Part shown: positions 9,251 to 18,491 of the stretch, one piece after another | Layout of the letters: each line of letters starts with the position of its first letter | Position numbering within the stretch: the first letter of the stretch is position 1 | Source of the DNA: JBKCUI01 sp052161625 | Lineage (GTDB): Bacteria > Planctomycetota > Planctomycetia > Pirellulales > Pirellulaceae | Length of the DNA: 64,000 nt | Strand: one strand, 5' to 3' | Assembly (NCBI GenBank): GCA_052161625.1 | Contig: CP197412.1 | Made by a program: the position numbers and the translations under genes | The notes under the pieces: model-generated | What the model was told of the DNA's origin: nothing | Seen by the model: the letters and a program-made list of their open reading frames with translations, nothing else | Databases searched by the model: none

Positions 9251-11710
9251 ATGCACCGATCCATCGACTTGAGTTTGCGGCAGTGCGCCCTTTACTTTGG
9301 CATTTTGGCGATCGTGATCGCTGGCTTGGTGGGGTTGGGGAACGAGTCGTGGAGTTTGCCCATGATCGTTGCGGGGGCGGTGGTGGTCGGGCATCTCTAC
9401 ACCGATCGATTGGGATGGTTTTCGCTGCATCGCTATTTGGTCTATTTGTTGATGATTTGTGGAGCGGTCGTTGCTGTCGGTCAATTTTTGAATCAGTCGG
9501 TATCGAATCAGCTCATCGCGGTTGGCAATCTATTGGTCTATGTGCAGTTGCCTTTGATATTCCAAAAGAAGTCCAAACGGGTCTTCGAGCAGTGGGGTGT
9601 TTTTCTTCTGCTCGAGTTGGTGGTGGCTGCTTTGGTCAATGACAACGTGTTGTACGGAGTCTTGATGCTCCCTGTTTTGGGAGTGGGGTGCGCGGCGATG
9701 ATGACGCTGGCCTACTACACCTCTCAAATCAAGCACAGCGAGTCTCAAACGGAGTCGTTGGGATTCTGGTCTCGATTGTTGTACTGGTTGGGAAGGGAGG
9801 CGACGACGAGCAAGAGACGATCGGGAATTGCATTGCAAGCGAGCGAGCCGATCGATCGCATCATCGCCAAAAGTCGAAGAGCGTGGGGGGGCGGTCGCAC
9901 CAGTTTGGTTCCATTGACGATAGCGGTTTTGGTTTTCACCGTAGGATACTTTTACACACTGCCGCGACTGCAGGTGGGGGCTTACGAGGCGGAAAGCTGG
10001 GTGTCGGCGAGCGTTGGGTTTTCGGAGCAGGTATCGTTGCGTTATTACGGCGATATTCGGCAAAACGAGTCGCAAGTCTTTCGGATGCAAATGTTCAACG
10101 AAAAGACCGGAGGGGAATACCGTCCCAATCAGCCTCCTTACATTCGATTGACGGTACTGCACAAGTACTATGAGGGGCCAACGCGAGGTGTGTGGCAAAA
10201 GGGGGATTCAGCCGTCATCCTCGATCAGCGTTTCTTCCGGAGGGTGCCCAAGGTCCAGGAGATGAATGAAGCGCTGGTAGAGGGTTCCGATCAAGTTGTC
10301 GTCTCGATACTCGAGAAGGCTCCTGTGGGTGAGCCTGCGGCAGTGATACCTCCCTTCTCCCATGCACCCCAACCCAGTGGGTTTTACGCAACGCGAAAGG
10401 ATTGGCGATTGATCGACTCGTCCGATGACTCGCGGACCAAAGCGCTCAAGCGTCGTTATGCATTTCGGACCTATGGCTTTTTTGGCGGCGAGGAGCGGTC
10501 GTTGCTGCCCGATTTAGTAAACACCTTGGACGCTAACAATGGAGACGAGGGGCCTGATGTTGCGTTGCGACTCTATCGCCGCGAAGAGTTGACCGAATTC
10601 CCTGCAAGTCTATCTCCTGTCCTGGCAGTGCGAGACGAGATACTGAGTCAAAGCGAAGTCGAGCCTACTAACAAGCTAGCTCGGGCGATGTTCCTCGAGC
10701 AATATCTCGCCAGCGGTAAAGAATTCAAGTATTCGCTTCGGCTTACTCCTCCCACCAATTCCCAGATCGATCCGATCGCGGACTTTTTGATCAACAAGAA
10801 GAAGGGACATTGCGAGTACTATGCTTCGTCCCTGGCCATGCTGCTTCGTTCGATGAACATTCCAACGCGAATCGTGAGTGGTTTTCGGCCGAGCGAATAC
10901 AACGAGCTCGGAGGATATTTCACGGTTCAGCAGAAGCATGCTCACGTGTGGGTGGAGGCTTATTTCACGGCCGAGGAGCTCAAAAAGGGAAGGCTTCGCG
11001 AACCGATTCCTGCGTGGGTTGGCAAGGGGATGTGGTTGCGAATGGATCCAACGCCGGCTGGGGAGGGGTCCAATGCAGGAGCTGCCGTGATACCTTCAGC
11101 GGGGCAAACATTGGGAGTCATGCAGGACCTTTGGTCGGAAATGATCCTCAACATGGACAAATCGAGGCAGGGGAACATGTTCTCCATTTTCGCCGAGACA
11201 TCGGAGGGTTCGTATGATGCCATGTGGGCGCAATTTCAGCAGTTTTTCGCGAAGCTTCAGTCGAGTAGGTTGATCGGTGGGTTGGCATCTCCGGATCGCT
11301 GGTTCTCGTGGCGAGCGGCGGTCGTGATTTGCGTCGTGGGAGCGATCTCGGTATTGGGATACCGGACCTCATTGTGGTTGTTCCCTCAATGGACTCCAAG
11401 ATTGGCGGTGGCTCGCAAGAAGAAGACGACTCGCACCTCGATTGCGTTTTACAATCGACTGGTCAAAGCCTTGAAGCGGCTTGGGTTCGAGAAGTCTCCG
11501 TGGCAGACTCCGCAAGAGTTTTTAACGGCCGTTCGAAAGCAGCTGGAAAAGGAATCCATTCTCCTCGAGAACCGTATGCTGGACGATCGATTGCTTGCGG
11601 AAAGTTTTTATCGCGTTCGCTATGGTGGCGAGAGTTCGTTAGATGCGCAAACAGTGGCACTGTTGGAGCGAGAGTTGCGTTCTTTGGAATCGATCAAGCG
11701 AAGAAAGTGA
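9251..11710 (+). CDS. TgpA-type transglutaminase-like membrane protein
   Basis: An 819-residue membrane protein. The N-terminal ~235 residues contain several transmembrane helices (DUF3488-like), followed by a large external region with a transglutaminase core: catalytic Cys C521 in 'GHCEYYASSLAML', His H565 in 'HAHVWVEAYF' and Asp D599 in 'RMDPTP'. A transmembrane helix near 690-710 and a C-terminal ~100-residue DUF4129-like tail follow. In other bacteria such genes accompany MoxR ATPase and DUF58 genes; these are not in the window. The substrate is unknown. All three catalytic residues are intact. Confidence 0.88.
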   Translation: MHRSIDLSLRQCALYFGILAIVIAGLVGLGNESWSLPMIVAGAVVVGHLYTDRLGWFSLHRYLVYLLMICGAVVAVGQFLNQSVSNQLIAVGNLLVYVQLPLIFQKKSKRVFEQWGVFLLLELVVAALVNDNVLYGVLMLPVLGVGCAAMMTLAYYTSQIKHSESQTESLGFWSRLLYWLGREATTSKRRSGIALQASEPIDRIIAKSRRAWGGGRTSLVPLTIAVLVFTVGYFYTLPRLQVGAYEAESWVSASVGFSEQVSLRYYGDIRQNESQVFRMQMFNEKTGGEYRPNQPPYIRLTVLHKYYEGPTRGVWQKGDSAVILDQRFFRRVPKVQEMNEALVEGSDQVVVSILEKAPVGEPAAVIPPFSHAPQPSGFYATRKDWRLIDSSDDSRTKALKRRYAFRTYGFFGGEERSLLPDLVNTLDANNGDEGPDVALRLYRREELTEFPASLSPVLAVRDEILSQSEVEPTNKLARAMFLEQYLASGKEFKYSLRLTPPTNSQIDPIADFLINKKKGHCEYYASSLAMLLRSMNIPTRIVSGFRPSEYNELGGYFTVQQKHAHVWVEAYFTAEELKKGRLREPIPAWVGKGMWLRMDPTPAGEGSNAGAAVIPSAGQTLGVMQDLWSEMILNMDKSRQGNMFSIFAETSEGSYDAMWAQFQQFFAKLQSSRLIGGLASPDRWFSWRAAVVICVVGAISVLGYRTSLWLFPQWTPRLAVARKKKTTRTSIAFYNRLVKALKRLGFEKSPWQTPQEFLTAVRKQLEKESILLENRMLDDRLLAESFYRVRYGGESSLDAQTVALLERELRSLESIKRRK

Positions 11711-11714
11711 TCGC

Positions 11715-13088
11715 CTAGCGTTTGGTCCTGTCGGGGGTCATGGCAACTTTGAGGAATTGATTGCGGCGCAGAAGGTGGAATTGCGCTGCGCTGGCGGTTT
11801 GGAAACTGTTGTTTGCCATGACCCAAGCGAGATGCTTGAGGTTGGGGGTTTTCCAATCCATCACACCCACGATGATATCGCCCGTACTCAGGGCTTGCCG
11901 TGCCGCAGGACTGTTCGGTCGAACTTCGACAATCTTGAGTCCTCCTTCGTAGTCCTTACCGACCGGTTCGACTTGCGAGGCGGGGACGGGTACTACGCGG
12001 ATTCCGAGTTTGTCCCAAGCCATGCGAAGGATATCCGTTTCGTCGGAAACGGAGGATTTTCTCGGAAGGACCACATTGTGAACGAGGGTTTCTCCGCTGC
12101 GCTGGAGTTCTAGCTCGATCGTCTCTCCGGCCGGTAGTCCCAGCAAGGCGAGTTCGATATCCAACGGTGTTTGAACCTTTTGGCCACCGATCGAGACAAT
12201 TTCATCGCCGGGTTTGAATTCGCGCGACGATTTATTGCTGCTGCTTCGATATTCGTCCAAGACCAGCTGCATCCCATTTTCGGTCGAAACGCGAGAGCAG
12301 ACCAAACCATGTGAGCCTGTTGTCCGGTATTGGGCGACGAGTTCGCTCATCACGGAGATCGCATTGTCGATCGGGATCGCGAACCCGATTCCTTGAGCGC
12401 CGACTCGGACGGCCACATTGATACCGATGACTTCTCCATCGATATTCAGCAATGGGCCGCCCGAGTTTCCTGGGTTGATATCGGCATTGGTTTGAATCAG
12501 GTCGGTGTATTGTTGCGAGCCGTTGACGGGGATGTCTCGATGGAGTGCGCTGATGATTCCAACGGTAACGGTGTTTTGATATCCGAAAGGATTTCCGATC
12601 GCGATGACGGATTCTCCACGAAGGAGATTATCGCTGCGTCCAACGTGGATGACGGGTAGGTCCTTGTCGACGTTGATTTTGATCATAGCGAGATCCGTTT
12701 CAGGATCGTAGTTGATCAGAGTTGCGATGGTAGTTGTCCCATCGGCGAGTGTGACCTCGATCTTTTGGACGGCGTCTACCACATGGTAGTTCGTGATGAT
12801 CAAACCACGTCGGTCGATGATGACGCCCGTACCCATACCGTTGACTTCTTGGACGGTCGACACACCGTTGGTTCCGGTGTTGGTGACCGTCTTGTTGCCT
12901 TGGATGTTGACGACGGCGGGCTCGGCTTTGCGAATGGCGCGAACGATGGGGGTGACCCGATCGTTTTCTTGTTGAGCCCAAGCTGTTGAGCAACCTACGA
13001 GATGGGACGTAGGTCCTACCCAAAACGAGGTGGCCAACAATCCGACGGAGATTGCCTGCAGCCGCTGGGTTAGGGTGCGTAGTTTCAT
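11715..13088 (-). CDS. HtrA/DegP-type periplasmic serine protease with PDZ domains
   Basis: Trypsin-like envelope quality-control protease of 457 residues. The ATG at 13088 gives a signal peptide directly ('MKLRTLTQRLQA...', cleavage near 'STAWA'); an ATG at 13202 would add 38 residues before it. The catalytic triad is H102 ('ITNYHVV'), D132 ('ETDLAMIKI') and S209 ('GNSGGPLL'). Two C-terminal PDZ-like regions follow (about 255-350 and 370-450, the second with 'NSPAARQALSTGDII'). It is convergent with the transglutaminase gene (4-bp gap) and divergent from nrdR. Whether it is DegP-, DegQ- or DegS-like cannot be settled from sequence. Confidence 0.92.
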   Translation of the reverse strand: MKLRTLTQRLQAISVGLLATSFWVGPTSHLVGCSTAWAQQENDRVTPIVRAIRKAEPAVVNIQGNKTVTNTGTNGVSTVQEVNGMGTGVIIDRRGLIITNYHVVDAVQKIEVTLADGTTTIATLINYDPETDLAMIKINVDKDLPVIHVGRSDNLLRGESVIAIGNPFGYQNTVTVGIISALHRDIPVNGSQQYTDLIQTNADINPGNSGGPLLNIDGEVIGINVAVRVGAQGIGFAIPIDNAISVMSELVAQYRTTGSHGLVCSRVSTENGMQLVLDEYRSSSNKSSREFKPGDEIVSIGGQKVQTPLDIELALLGLPAGETIELELQRSGETLVHNVVLPRKSSVSDETDILRMAWDKLGIRVVPVPASQVEPVGKDYEGGLKIVEVRPNSPAARQALSTGDIIVGVMDWKTPNLKHLAWVMANNSFQTASAAQFHLLRRNQFLKVAMTPDRTKR

Positions 13089-13405
13089 GCTGGTCCGAAG
13101 CTTGGGTACGGAAGCGGATTCTGGGTTGGCCAAACCGGCTAGAGCTTGAGGCTTGCTAGCAATGCGGGAACGGTTCGGTAACGGTAGGATCGGTTGTTCC
13201 AAAGAAGCGGCATGATCTGCCTATCCGAAGCTATCCCAAGTCGACCCACGCGACAGTCTCTTGCCAGATTCACCAGATTGACAATTTTCCTCCTTCTGAC
13301 CTCTTGCATTGAAATAGGCGACGGGCCGATGGTAGATTGCGCGGTCTAGGATGGAGTCCAGGCTCCGTCACCTCCAGGACTTCCAAGGATTGAGGAAATC
13401 GAAGC
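13089..13405. other. divergent intergenic region between htrA-like gene and nrdR
   Basis: About 317 bp that must hold the promoters for both divergent genes. The part up to 13202 could be coding if the longer htrA start is used. No NrdR box pair, CIRCE element or terminator was recognised by eye. Confidence 0.4.
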
Positions 13406-13867
13406 ATGCGCTGCCCCTATTGTTCCAGTGACAACGACGCGGTTCGCGATTCAAGGAGTGTCGAGGACGGCAAGGCGATACGCAGGCGTCGATATTGCAA
13501 TCAATGCTGTCGTCGGTTCACCACGTACGAGCGGGTAGAAGGGCTGCTGCAAGTCGTCAAGCGGGACGGAAGTCATCAAGATTTCAGCCGGGCGAAGATC
13601 GCTCGGGGGCTGCAGGCAGCCTGTTGGAAACGAAAGATCAATGTCGAACAAATCGAGCGACTGGCAGCGGAAATCGAGTCGCACATCCTCGATCAGTACG
13701 AGAAAGAGGTCTCGAGTGAGGAGATCGGTGGCCTCTGCATGGAGTATTTGCGGGAGGTGGATCAAGTCGCTTTTGTGCGATTTGCCAGTGTGTATCGCCG
13801 GTTCAGCGACATTCAAGATTTTGTCGAGGAGTTGCGACCGATCTTGAAACGGAGTCAAAAGAGCTGA
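13406..13867 (+). CDS. nrdR: transcriptional repressor NrdR
   Basis: Zinc- and nucleotide-binding repressor of ribonucleotide reductase genes. The 153-residue protein has the zinc ribbon with C3, C6, C31 and C34 and the basic 'RRRRYC' block, then an ATP-cone domain (about 49-139, 'VVKRDGSHQDFSRAKIARGL'). Length and order are standard. A perfect 7-bp stem with a 9-nt loop (13876-13898) follows 9 bp after the stop but lacks a T-run, so it is not called a terminator. The RNR genes it would regulate are not in the window. Confidence 0.95.
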   Translation: MRCPYCSSDNDAVRDSRSVEDGKAIRRRRYCNQCCRRFTTYERVEGLLQVVKRDGSHQDFSRAKIARGLQAACWKRKINVEQIERLAAEIESHILDQYEKEVSSEEIGGLCMEYLREVDQVAFVRFASVYRRFSDIQDFVEELRPILKRSQKS

Positions 13868-14065
13868 TCGGGACTCGACAAAACGCTACAATTTGTCGCA
13901 TGATCATTTGGGAGGGTTCTCCCTTTCCCGCGGCGGGCGGGTCGGGAGGGGGCTTCCCATGGTTCTTTTTTCTTTTCAGCGACAACTCTCTTCGGAAATT
14001 ACCAGGGTACTATCATCGCCACGGCTACCGCAATCGACCCTCTTCAGGAACGCTGGAAGCATTTC

Positions 14066-14917
14066 GTGGGGCTAATCGATCAGGCTTTGGAGACTCGGAT
14101 CGCAGGGTTGTCGGAGGCATGCCCCGATCGCTTGCGGGACTCGATGCGGTATTCGTTGTTAGGGCCTGGAAAAAGACTACGACCAGTACTTTGTTTGCTC
14201 GCGTGTGAATCGCTCGGTGGCACGGCTGCATCCGCGTTACCTTCTGCGATCGCTTTGGAAATGATCCATTGTTATTCGCTCATCCATGACGATTTGCCTG
14301 CGATGGATGATGACGATCTGCGTCGGGGACGGCCGACTTGCCACATTCAGTTCGATGAGGCGACAGCGATCCTAGCGGGGGATGGTCTCCAGGCCCTTGC
14401 TTTTCAAACATTGATGGAATCGGAGTTGACTCCTCGCCAGCAAGTGCAGAGTTTGCTGGTCTTGGCCAAGGCGGCGGGACCGGAGGGGATGGTTGCGGGG
14501 CAAGTGGACGATTTGTGGGCCGAGAAGCATGGGGGGGACGGCGGGCTGCTGCAATCCATTCATGCTCGAAAAACGGGGGCCATGATTCGCGGTTCGGTCG
14601 AATTGGGAGGGATCGCTGCGGGGGCATCCGAGAAAGACCTGCGCGTGATGTCCCAATACGGCGATGCAATCGGAATTGCTTTCCAAATCGCGGACGACCT
14701 ACTGGACGTCGAGAGCACCGCGGAGAACACTGGGAAACGGACCGGAAAAGACCAGGAACGTGGCAAATTGACTTATCCCTCCATTTACGGGGTGGAGGAT
14801 AGCCGGGCGAAGGCCCGCGAGTTGGTTCAAAAGGCCGTCCGTTTGGTGGAACCTTATGGAGCTGCGGCAGTGCCCCTTCAGCAACTAGCAAAATACATCA
14901 TCGACAGGAGTCACTAG
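14066..14917 (+). CDS. ispA: short-chain polyprenyl diphosphate synthase (farnesyl/geranylgeranyl type)
   Basis: Condenses IPP with DMAPP/GPP to make farnesyl or geranylgeranyl diphosphate. The first Asp-rich motif is DDLPAMDDDD (75-84), the second DDLLD (210-214), with 'GPGKRLRP', 'KTGAMIRGSV' and 'TGKRTGKDQERGKLTYP' blocks. The GTG at 14066 is the first canonical start, giving 283 residues. The frame is open upstream and reads a plausible family N-terminus ('LQERWKHFV') back to about 14012, where only ATC codons are available, so the true start may be non-canonical or further upstream. dxs begins 2 bp after the stop, fitting a joint isoprenoid operon. Product length cannot be told from sequence alone. 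Confidence 0.9.
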   Translation: MGLIDQALETRIAGLSEACPDRLRDSMRYSLLGPGKRLRPVLCLLACESLGGTAASALPSAIALEMIHCYSLIHDDLPAMDDDDLRRGRPTCHIQFDEATAILAGDGLQALAFQTLMESELTPRQQVQSLLVLAKAAGPEGMVAGQVDDLWAEKHGGDGGLLQSIHARKTGAMIRGSVELGGIAAGASEKDLRVMSQYGDAIGIAFQIADDLLDVESTAENTGKRTGKDQERGKLTYPSIYGVEDSRAKARELVQKAVRLVEPYGAAAVPLQQLAKYIIDRSH

Positions 14918-14919
14918 GC

Positions 14920-16824
14920 ATGCACGAACTGCTTTCGAAACTGGAGTCCTCTGAATCTCTGCATTCGATGAGCATCGAGCAGCTCGAGCAGTTGGGGAGC
15001 GAGATCCGAGATGTGCTTTGCAATCTCTTGGCGACCCGAACCGCTCACTTTGCATCGAACCTCGGAGTGGTGGAGCTCTGCTTGGCGTTGCACAGTGTTT
15101 TCGACTTTCGACGGGATCGATTGATCTGGGACACTGGGCACCAGATCTATCCGCATAAGTTGATAACAGGTCGTTACAACGAATTTCAGAGCATACGCAT
15201 GAAAGGGGGATTGATGGGATACCCCAATCCTTCCGAAAGCGAATATGACTTGTTCATGACGGGACACGCCGGCTGTTCTGTGTCGACGGCACTGGGATTG
15301 AAGAGTGGCGATGATCTTCAGAAGGAGGCGGGGCGAAAGAGCATCGCCGTCATCGGGGATGGAGCTTTTCCGTCCGGGATCGTCTTTGAAGCGATGAACA
15401 ACGCGGGAGAGCTCAATTCGGATCTGATCGTGATTCTCAACGATAACAAGATGTCGATCTGTCCTCGCGTCGGTGCGGTCGCGAATTACTTGGATCGATT
15501 GCGAACAAACCCTTTCTACACGGGTCTCAAGAGCGAGGTCGTCAAGGTACTGAATAAGCTCCCGCTGTTTGGTGATCCTGCGGAGAAACTGTTGGCCCAA
15601 ATCAAAGAGGGGGTCAAGGCGGGGATGGTGGGGGGCATGTTGTTCGAGGAGTTTGGATTCCGCTATATCGGACCGATCGATGGCCATGACATCCATCTGA
15701 TGCGCAAGTATCTAGAGATGGTGAAGGATCAGAAAGGCCCGACATTGCTCCATGTGGTGACGGAGAAAGGGCGAGGTTACAAACCGGCGGAACGGGACCC
15801 CGTTTACTTCCACACTCCCCCGGCATTCGAGGATGAAGATGGTTCCCCGAAGGTTCGCTCGACCCTGGAGAAACCTGCGTTTACCAACTTCGCTCGCGAT
15901 GCCATCTTGAGCCAGATGCACAAGAATGAAAAGGTGACGGTGATGACCGCTGCCATGTGCCAAGGGAACAAATTGGAGCCGGTTCGCGACGCCTTCGCCG
16001 ATCGGTTCTTCGATGTCGGGATCTGCGAATCGCACGCCGTCGCTTTTGCGGCTGGGCAAGCCAAAACGGGCCTTCGCCCGATCGTTGCCATCTACTCCAC
16101 GTTCATGCAGCGATCGTACGATCAGATCTTCCAGGAAGTCGCGCTGCAGAATTTACCGGTTTGCCTGATGATGGACCGAGCCGGTTTGACAGGTCCGGAT
16201 GGTCCGACGCACCATGGGGTGTTTGATATTGGTTACCTGCGCGTTTTCCCGAATATTGCGATGATGGCTCCTGGGGATGCGACCGAGGTAGAACCGATGT
16301 TGGAGTTCGCGTTGCAGCACAACGGGCCAACTTCGATCCGCTATCCGAAAACGTCCGCCTTGACGTTTGAACGCCCCTTGCAGCCGATTGAGCTTGGAAA
16401 ATCCGAAACGATCCGATGGGCTACCGATGGGGCGATCATCGCGTGCGGCGCCATGCTGCAGCAAGCCTTGGCGGCGGCGGATCTCCTTAAACAGGAGGGG
16501 ATCGAGGTCGCCGTGATCAATGCGAGATTCATCAAACCGCTCGACACCGAGATGCTCGCGCAGGTGTTCGAAGAGTGCCGATTTGTCGTCACGGTCGAAG
16601 AAGGAGCGTTGATGGGAGGATTTGGTTCTGCGGTCCTCGAGTCCGCTTGCCAGCACGGTTGGGATACCCGAGGCCTCCGAACGCTCGGATTGCCCGATCG
16701 ATTCATCGAACATGGGGAAAGGAACGACCTTCTAGCCGACCTCGGATTGGATGCAGCGGGAATTGCGGCGACGTGCCGGACCCTCAGCGCACGCTACTCC
16801 GATGCCAGCCACGCAGGAGTGTGA
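14920..16824 (+). CDS. dxs: 1-deoxy-D-xylulose-5-phosphate synthase
   Basis: Thiamine diphosphate enzyme that joins pyruvate and glyceraldehyde 3-phosphate, the first step of the MEP isoprenoid pathway. The 634-residue protein has 'WDTGHQIYPHKLITGR', the ThDP/Mg motif 'GDGAFPSGIVFEAMNNAG...NDNKMSI', 'GIAESHAV'-equivalent 'GICESHAVAFAAGQA' and 'DRAGLTGPDGPTHHG'. Length matches the family. It lies 2 bp after the prenyl synthase and 6 bp before NAD kinase, so the three are probably one transcript; NADPH from the kinase would support the reductive steps of the same pathway (inference). Confidence 0.95.
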   Translation: MHELLSKLESSESLHSMSIEQLEQLGSEIRDVLCNLLATRTAHFASNLGVVELCLALHSVFDFRRDRLIWDTGHQIYPHKLITGRYNEFQSIRMKGGLMGYPNPSESEYDLFMTGHAGCSVSTALGLKSGDDLQKEAGRKSIAVIGDGAFPSGIVFEAMNNAGELNSDLIVILNDNKMSICPRVGAVANYLDRLRTNPFYTGLKSEVVKVLNKLPLFGDPAEKLLAQIKEGVKAGMVGGMLFEEFGFRYIGPIDGHDIHLMRKYLEMVKDQKGPTLLHVVTEKGRGYKPAERDPVYFHTPPAFEDEDGSPKVRSTLEKPAFTNFARDAILSQMHKNEKVTVMTAAMCQGNKLEPVRDAFADRFFDVGICESHAVAFAAGQAKTGLRPIVAIYSTFMQRSYDQIFQEVALQNLPVCLMMDRAGLTGPDGPTHHGVFDIGYLRVFPNIAMMAPGDATEVEPMLEFALQHNGPTSIRYPKTSALTFERPLQPIELGKSETIRWATDGAIIACGAMLQQALAAADLLKQEGIEVAVINARFIKPLDTEMLAQVFEECRFVVTVEEGALMGGFGSAVLESACQHGWDTRGLRTLGLPDRFIEHGERNDLLADLGLDAAGIAATCRTLSARYSDASHAGV

Positions 16825-16830
16825 TTTCAC

Positions 16831-17715
16831 GTGTCTGAACACTCCGTTGCACCTTGGAGGTCCATGGGACGCGAGAAACCTCGCGTCGTTGTGCTTGCAG
16901 CACCGAATCGACCTCGGGTGGAATCGGAGTTGCCCAAGCTGCTGCCGTGCATTGAGCGTCATGCCGAGATCGTCGCGGTCGACAAGGCATTTCAGCACGA
17001 CTTTGAGCAATGCTCTTCGGATTTGGTGGTGGTGCTTGGAGGGGACGGATCGATCTTGCAATCTGCCAGGCAGATGAAGCATCGGCAGAGACCCGTGTTG
17101 GGAGTGAATCTGGGGAAGCTCGGGTTCCTCGCGGCAATTCAACCGGACAAGTTCGTGAATGTATGGCCTGATATTGCAGAGGGGCATTTCACGCTCACCA
17201 GCCATTTGATGTTGCAGAGCGATGTGTATCGCGGAGACGAGTTGCTTCATTCGATGATCGGGCTCAATGAAGCGAGCATTCTAGGGGGCCCTCCCTATTC
17301 GATGCTTTACATCGATCTCTTCATCGATGCCGCTTTAGCGACAACCTACGCGTGCGATGGGTTGATCATCAGTACCCCCATCGGATCGACGGCGCACAAT
17401 TTGTCCGCAGGGGGGCCCATCCTGCGCCGGAATCTTCAGGCGTTTGTGATCTGCCCGATCAGCCCCCACACCCTCACGATGCGTCCGGTTGTCGATACGG
17501 CGGATCGCGTGTTCGATCTGATGCTCCGAGTGGATCATCCGACCGCAAGCTTGGTCGTCGATGGTCGCGTGGTTTGTCATCTGGAGCGAGACATGAAGGT
17601 TCGCATCGCTCGAGCGGACTCCTCGTTTCAATTGATCGGTGTTCCAGGGCATGACGACTACCAGGCCTTGCGGGACAAACTGGGTTGGAGCGGCAAGCCC
17701 AGGCTGGCGGAATAA
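16831..17715 (+). CDS. nadK: NAD kinase
   Basis: Phosphorylates NAD to NADP. The 294-residue protein has the family GGDGS motif in 'VVLGGDGSILQSAR', the 'NEASI' block and the Gly-rich 'STPIGSTAHNLSAGGPI' segment. The start is placed at the GTG at 16831; an in-frame ATG at 16864 ('MGREKPRVVVLAAP') is a good alternative that removes 11 residues with no family character. It sits between dxs and recO with gaps of only 6 and 2 bp. Confidence 0.92.
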   Translation: MSEHSVAPWRSMGREKPRVVVLAAPNRPRVESELPKLLPCIERHAEIVAVDKAFQHDFEQCSSDLVVVLGGDGSILQSARQMKHRQRPVLGVNLGKLGFLAAIQPDKFVNVWPDIAEGHFTLTSHLMLQSDVYRGDELLHSMIGLNEASILGGPPYSMLYIDLFIDAALATTYACDGLIISTPIGSTAHNLSAGGPILRRNLQAFVICPISPHTLTMRPVVDTADRVFDLMLRVDHPTASLVVDGRVVCHLERDMKVRIARADSSFQLIGVPGHDDYQALRDKLGWSGKPRLAE

Positions 17716-17717
17716 CT

Positions 17718-18491
17718 ATGGGGTTGGAGAAGTCCGAAGCGATCCTGCTGCGTTCGGTCGCATGGAGCGAAACAAGCTTGGTGGTGACCCTGTTTACTCG
17801 GTCCCATGGGAAAGTTTCTGCGGTGGCGAAGGGGGCGAGGCGATTGAAGAGCCCGTTTGAGAACGCGCTCGATTTATTGGCCAAGTCACAGATTGTTTTC
17901 ATCGAGAAGCTGAACGACACCCTCGATATTCTCACCGAGGCCAAACTCGTGCGGCGATTCAAAGGTGGTGAGCATTCTTTGCTATCACTCTACGCAGCCT
18001 ATTACTTGGCCGAGCTGACGCATGTGTTGACCGAGAACCATCAACCGATGGAGGACCATTTCGACGTTCTCGATGCGTCGCTCGTTAAGTTGGATGAAAT
18101 GGAGGATCCTGCGAAGGTTGTTCTCCGATTTGAGATGGAATTCCTTCGGGTGCTTGGCCATTTACCGACGTTTGAGCTTTGCGCGGGATGCGGGAATTTT
18201 GTAGAGTCCGGGCGGAACCGAAGCTACTTGTTCGGAATCGACGCAGGAGGAGTGCTATGTGATTCTTGCCTCGCAGGACAGCGTTATGTCCTGCGATTGC
18301 GTGAGGAGACGATCACTTTTCTGCGAATGGTTGCATCGGACGGTGACGGGCTGGTCGATAGCGTGAGTAGTTACCGAGACCTATCCGCCACCACGCGAGG
18401 CGAAGTTCGATTTGCGATGGAGAAGTTTATTACCCATTTGGCGGATCGGCGATTGCGACTCATGGATTTCTTGGAGGAATTAAAACGTTGA
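17718..18491 (+). CDS. recO: DNA repair protein RecO
   Basis: Recombination mediator that works with RecR to load RecA on SSB-coated DNA and anneals single strands. The 257-residue protein begins 'MGLEKSEAILLRSVAWSETS' (OB fold, about 1-80) and has a four-Cys zinc site in the central helical domain ('CAGCGNF' then 'LCDSCL'). The ATG at 17718, 2 bp after nadK, is preferred over an in-frame upstream ATG inside nadK. The stop overlaps the next gene's TTG start (TTGA), indicating coupling to the envelope lipoprotein genes downstream. Confidence 0.92.
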   Translation: MGLEKSEAILLRSVAWSETSLVVTLFTRSHGKVSAVAKGARRLKSPFENALDLLAKSQIVFIEKLNDTLDILTEAKLVRRFKGGEHSLLSLYAAYYLAELTHVLTENHQPMEDHFDVLDASLVKLDEMEDPAKVVLRFEMEFLRVLGHLPTFELCAGCGNFVESGRNRSYLFGIDAGGVLCDSCLAGQRYVLRLREETITFLRMVASDGDGLVDSVSSYRDLSATTRGEVRFAMEKFITHLADRRLRLMDFLEELKR

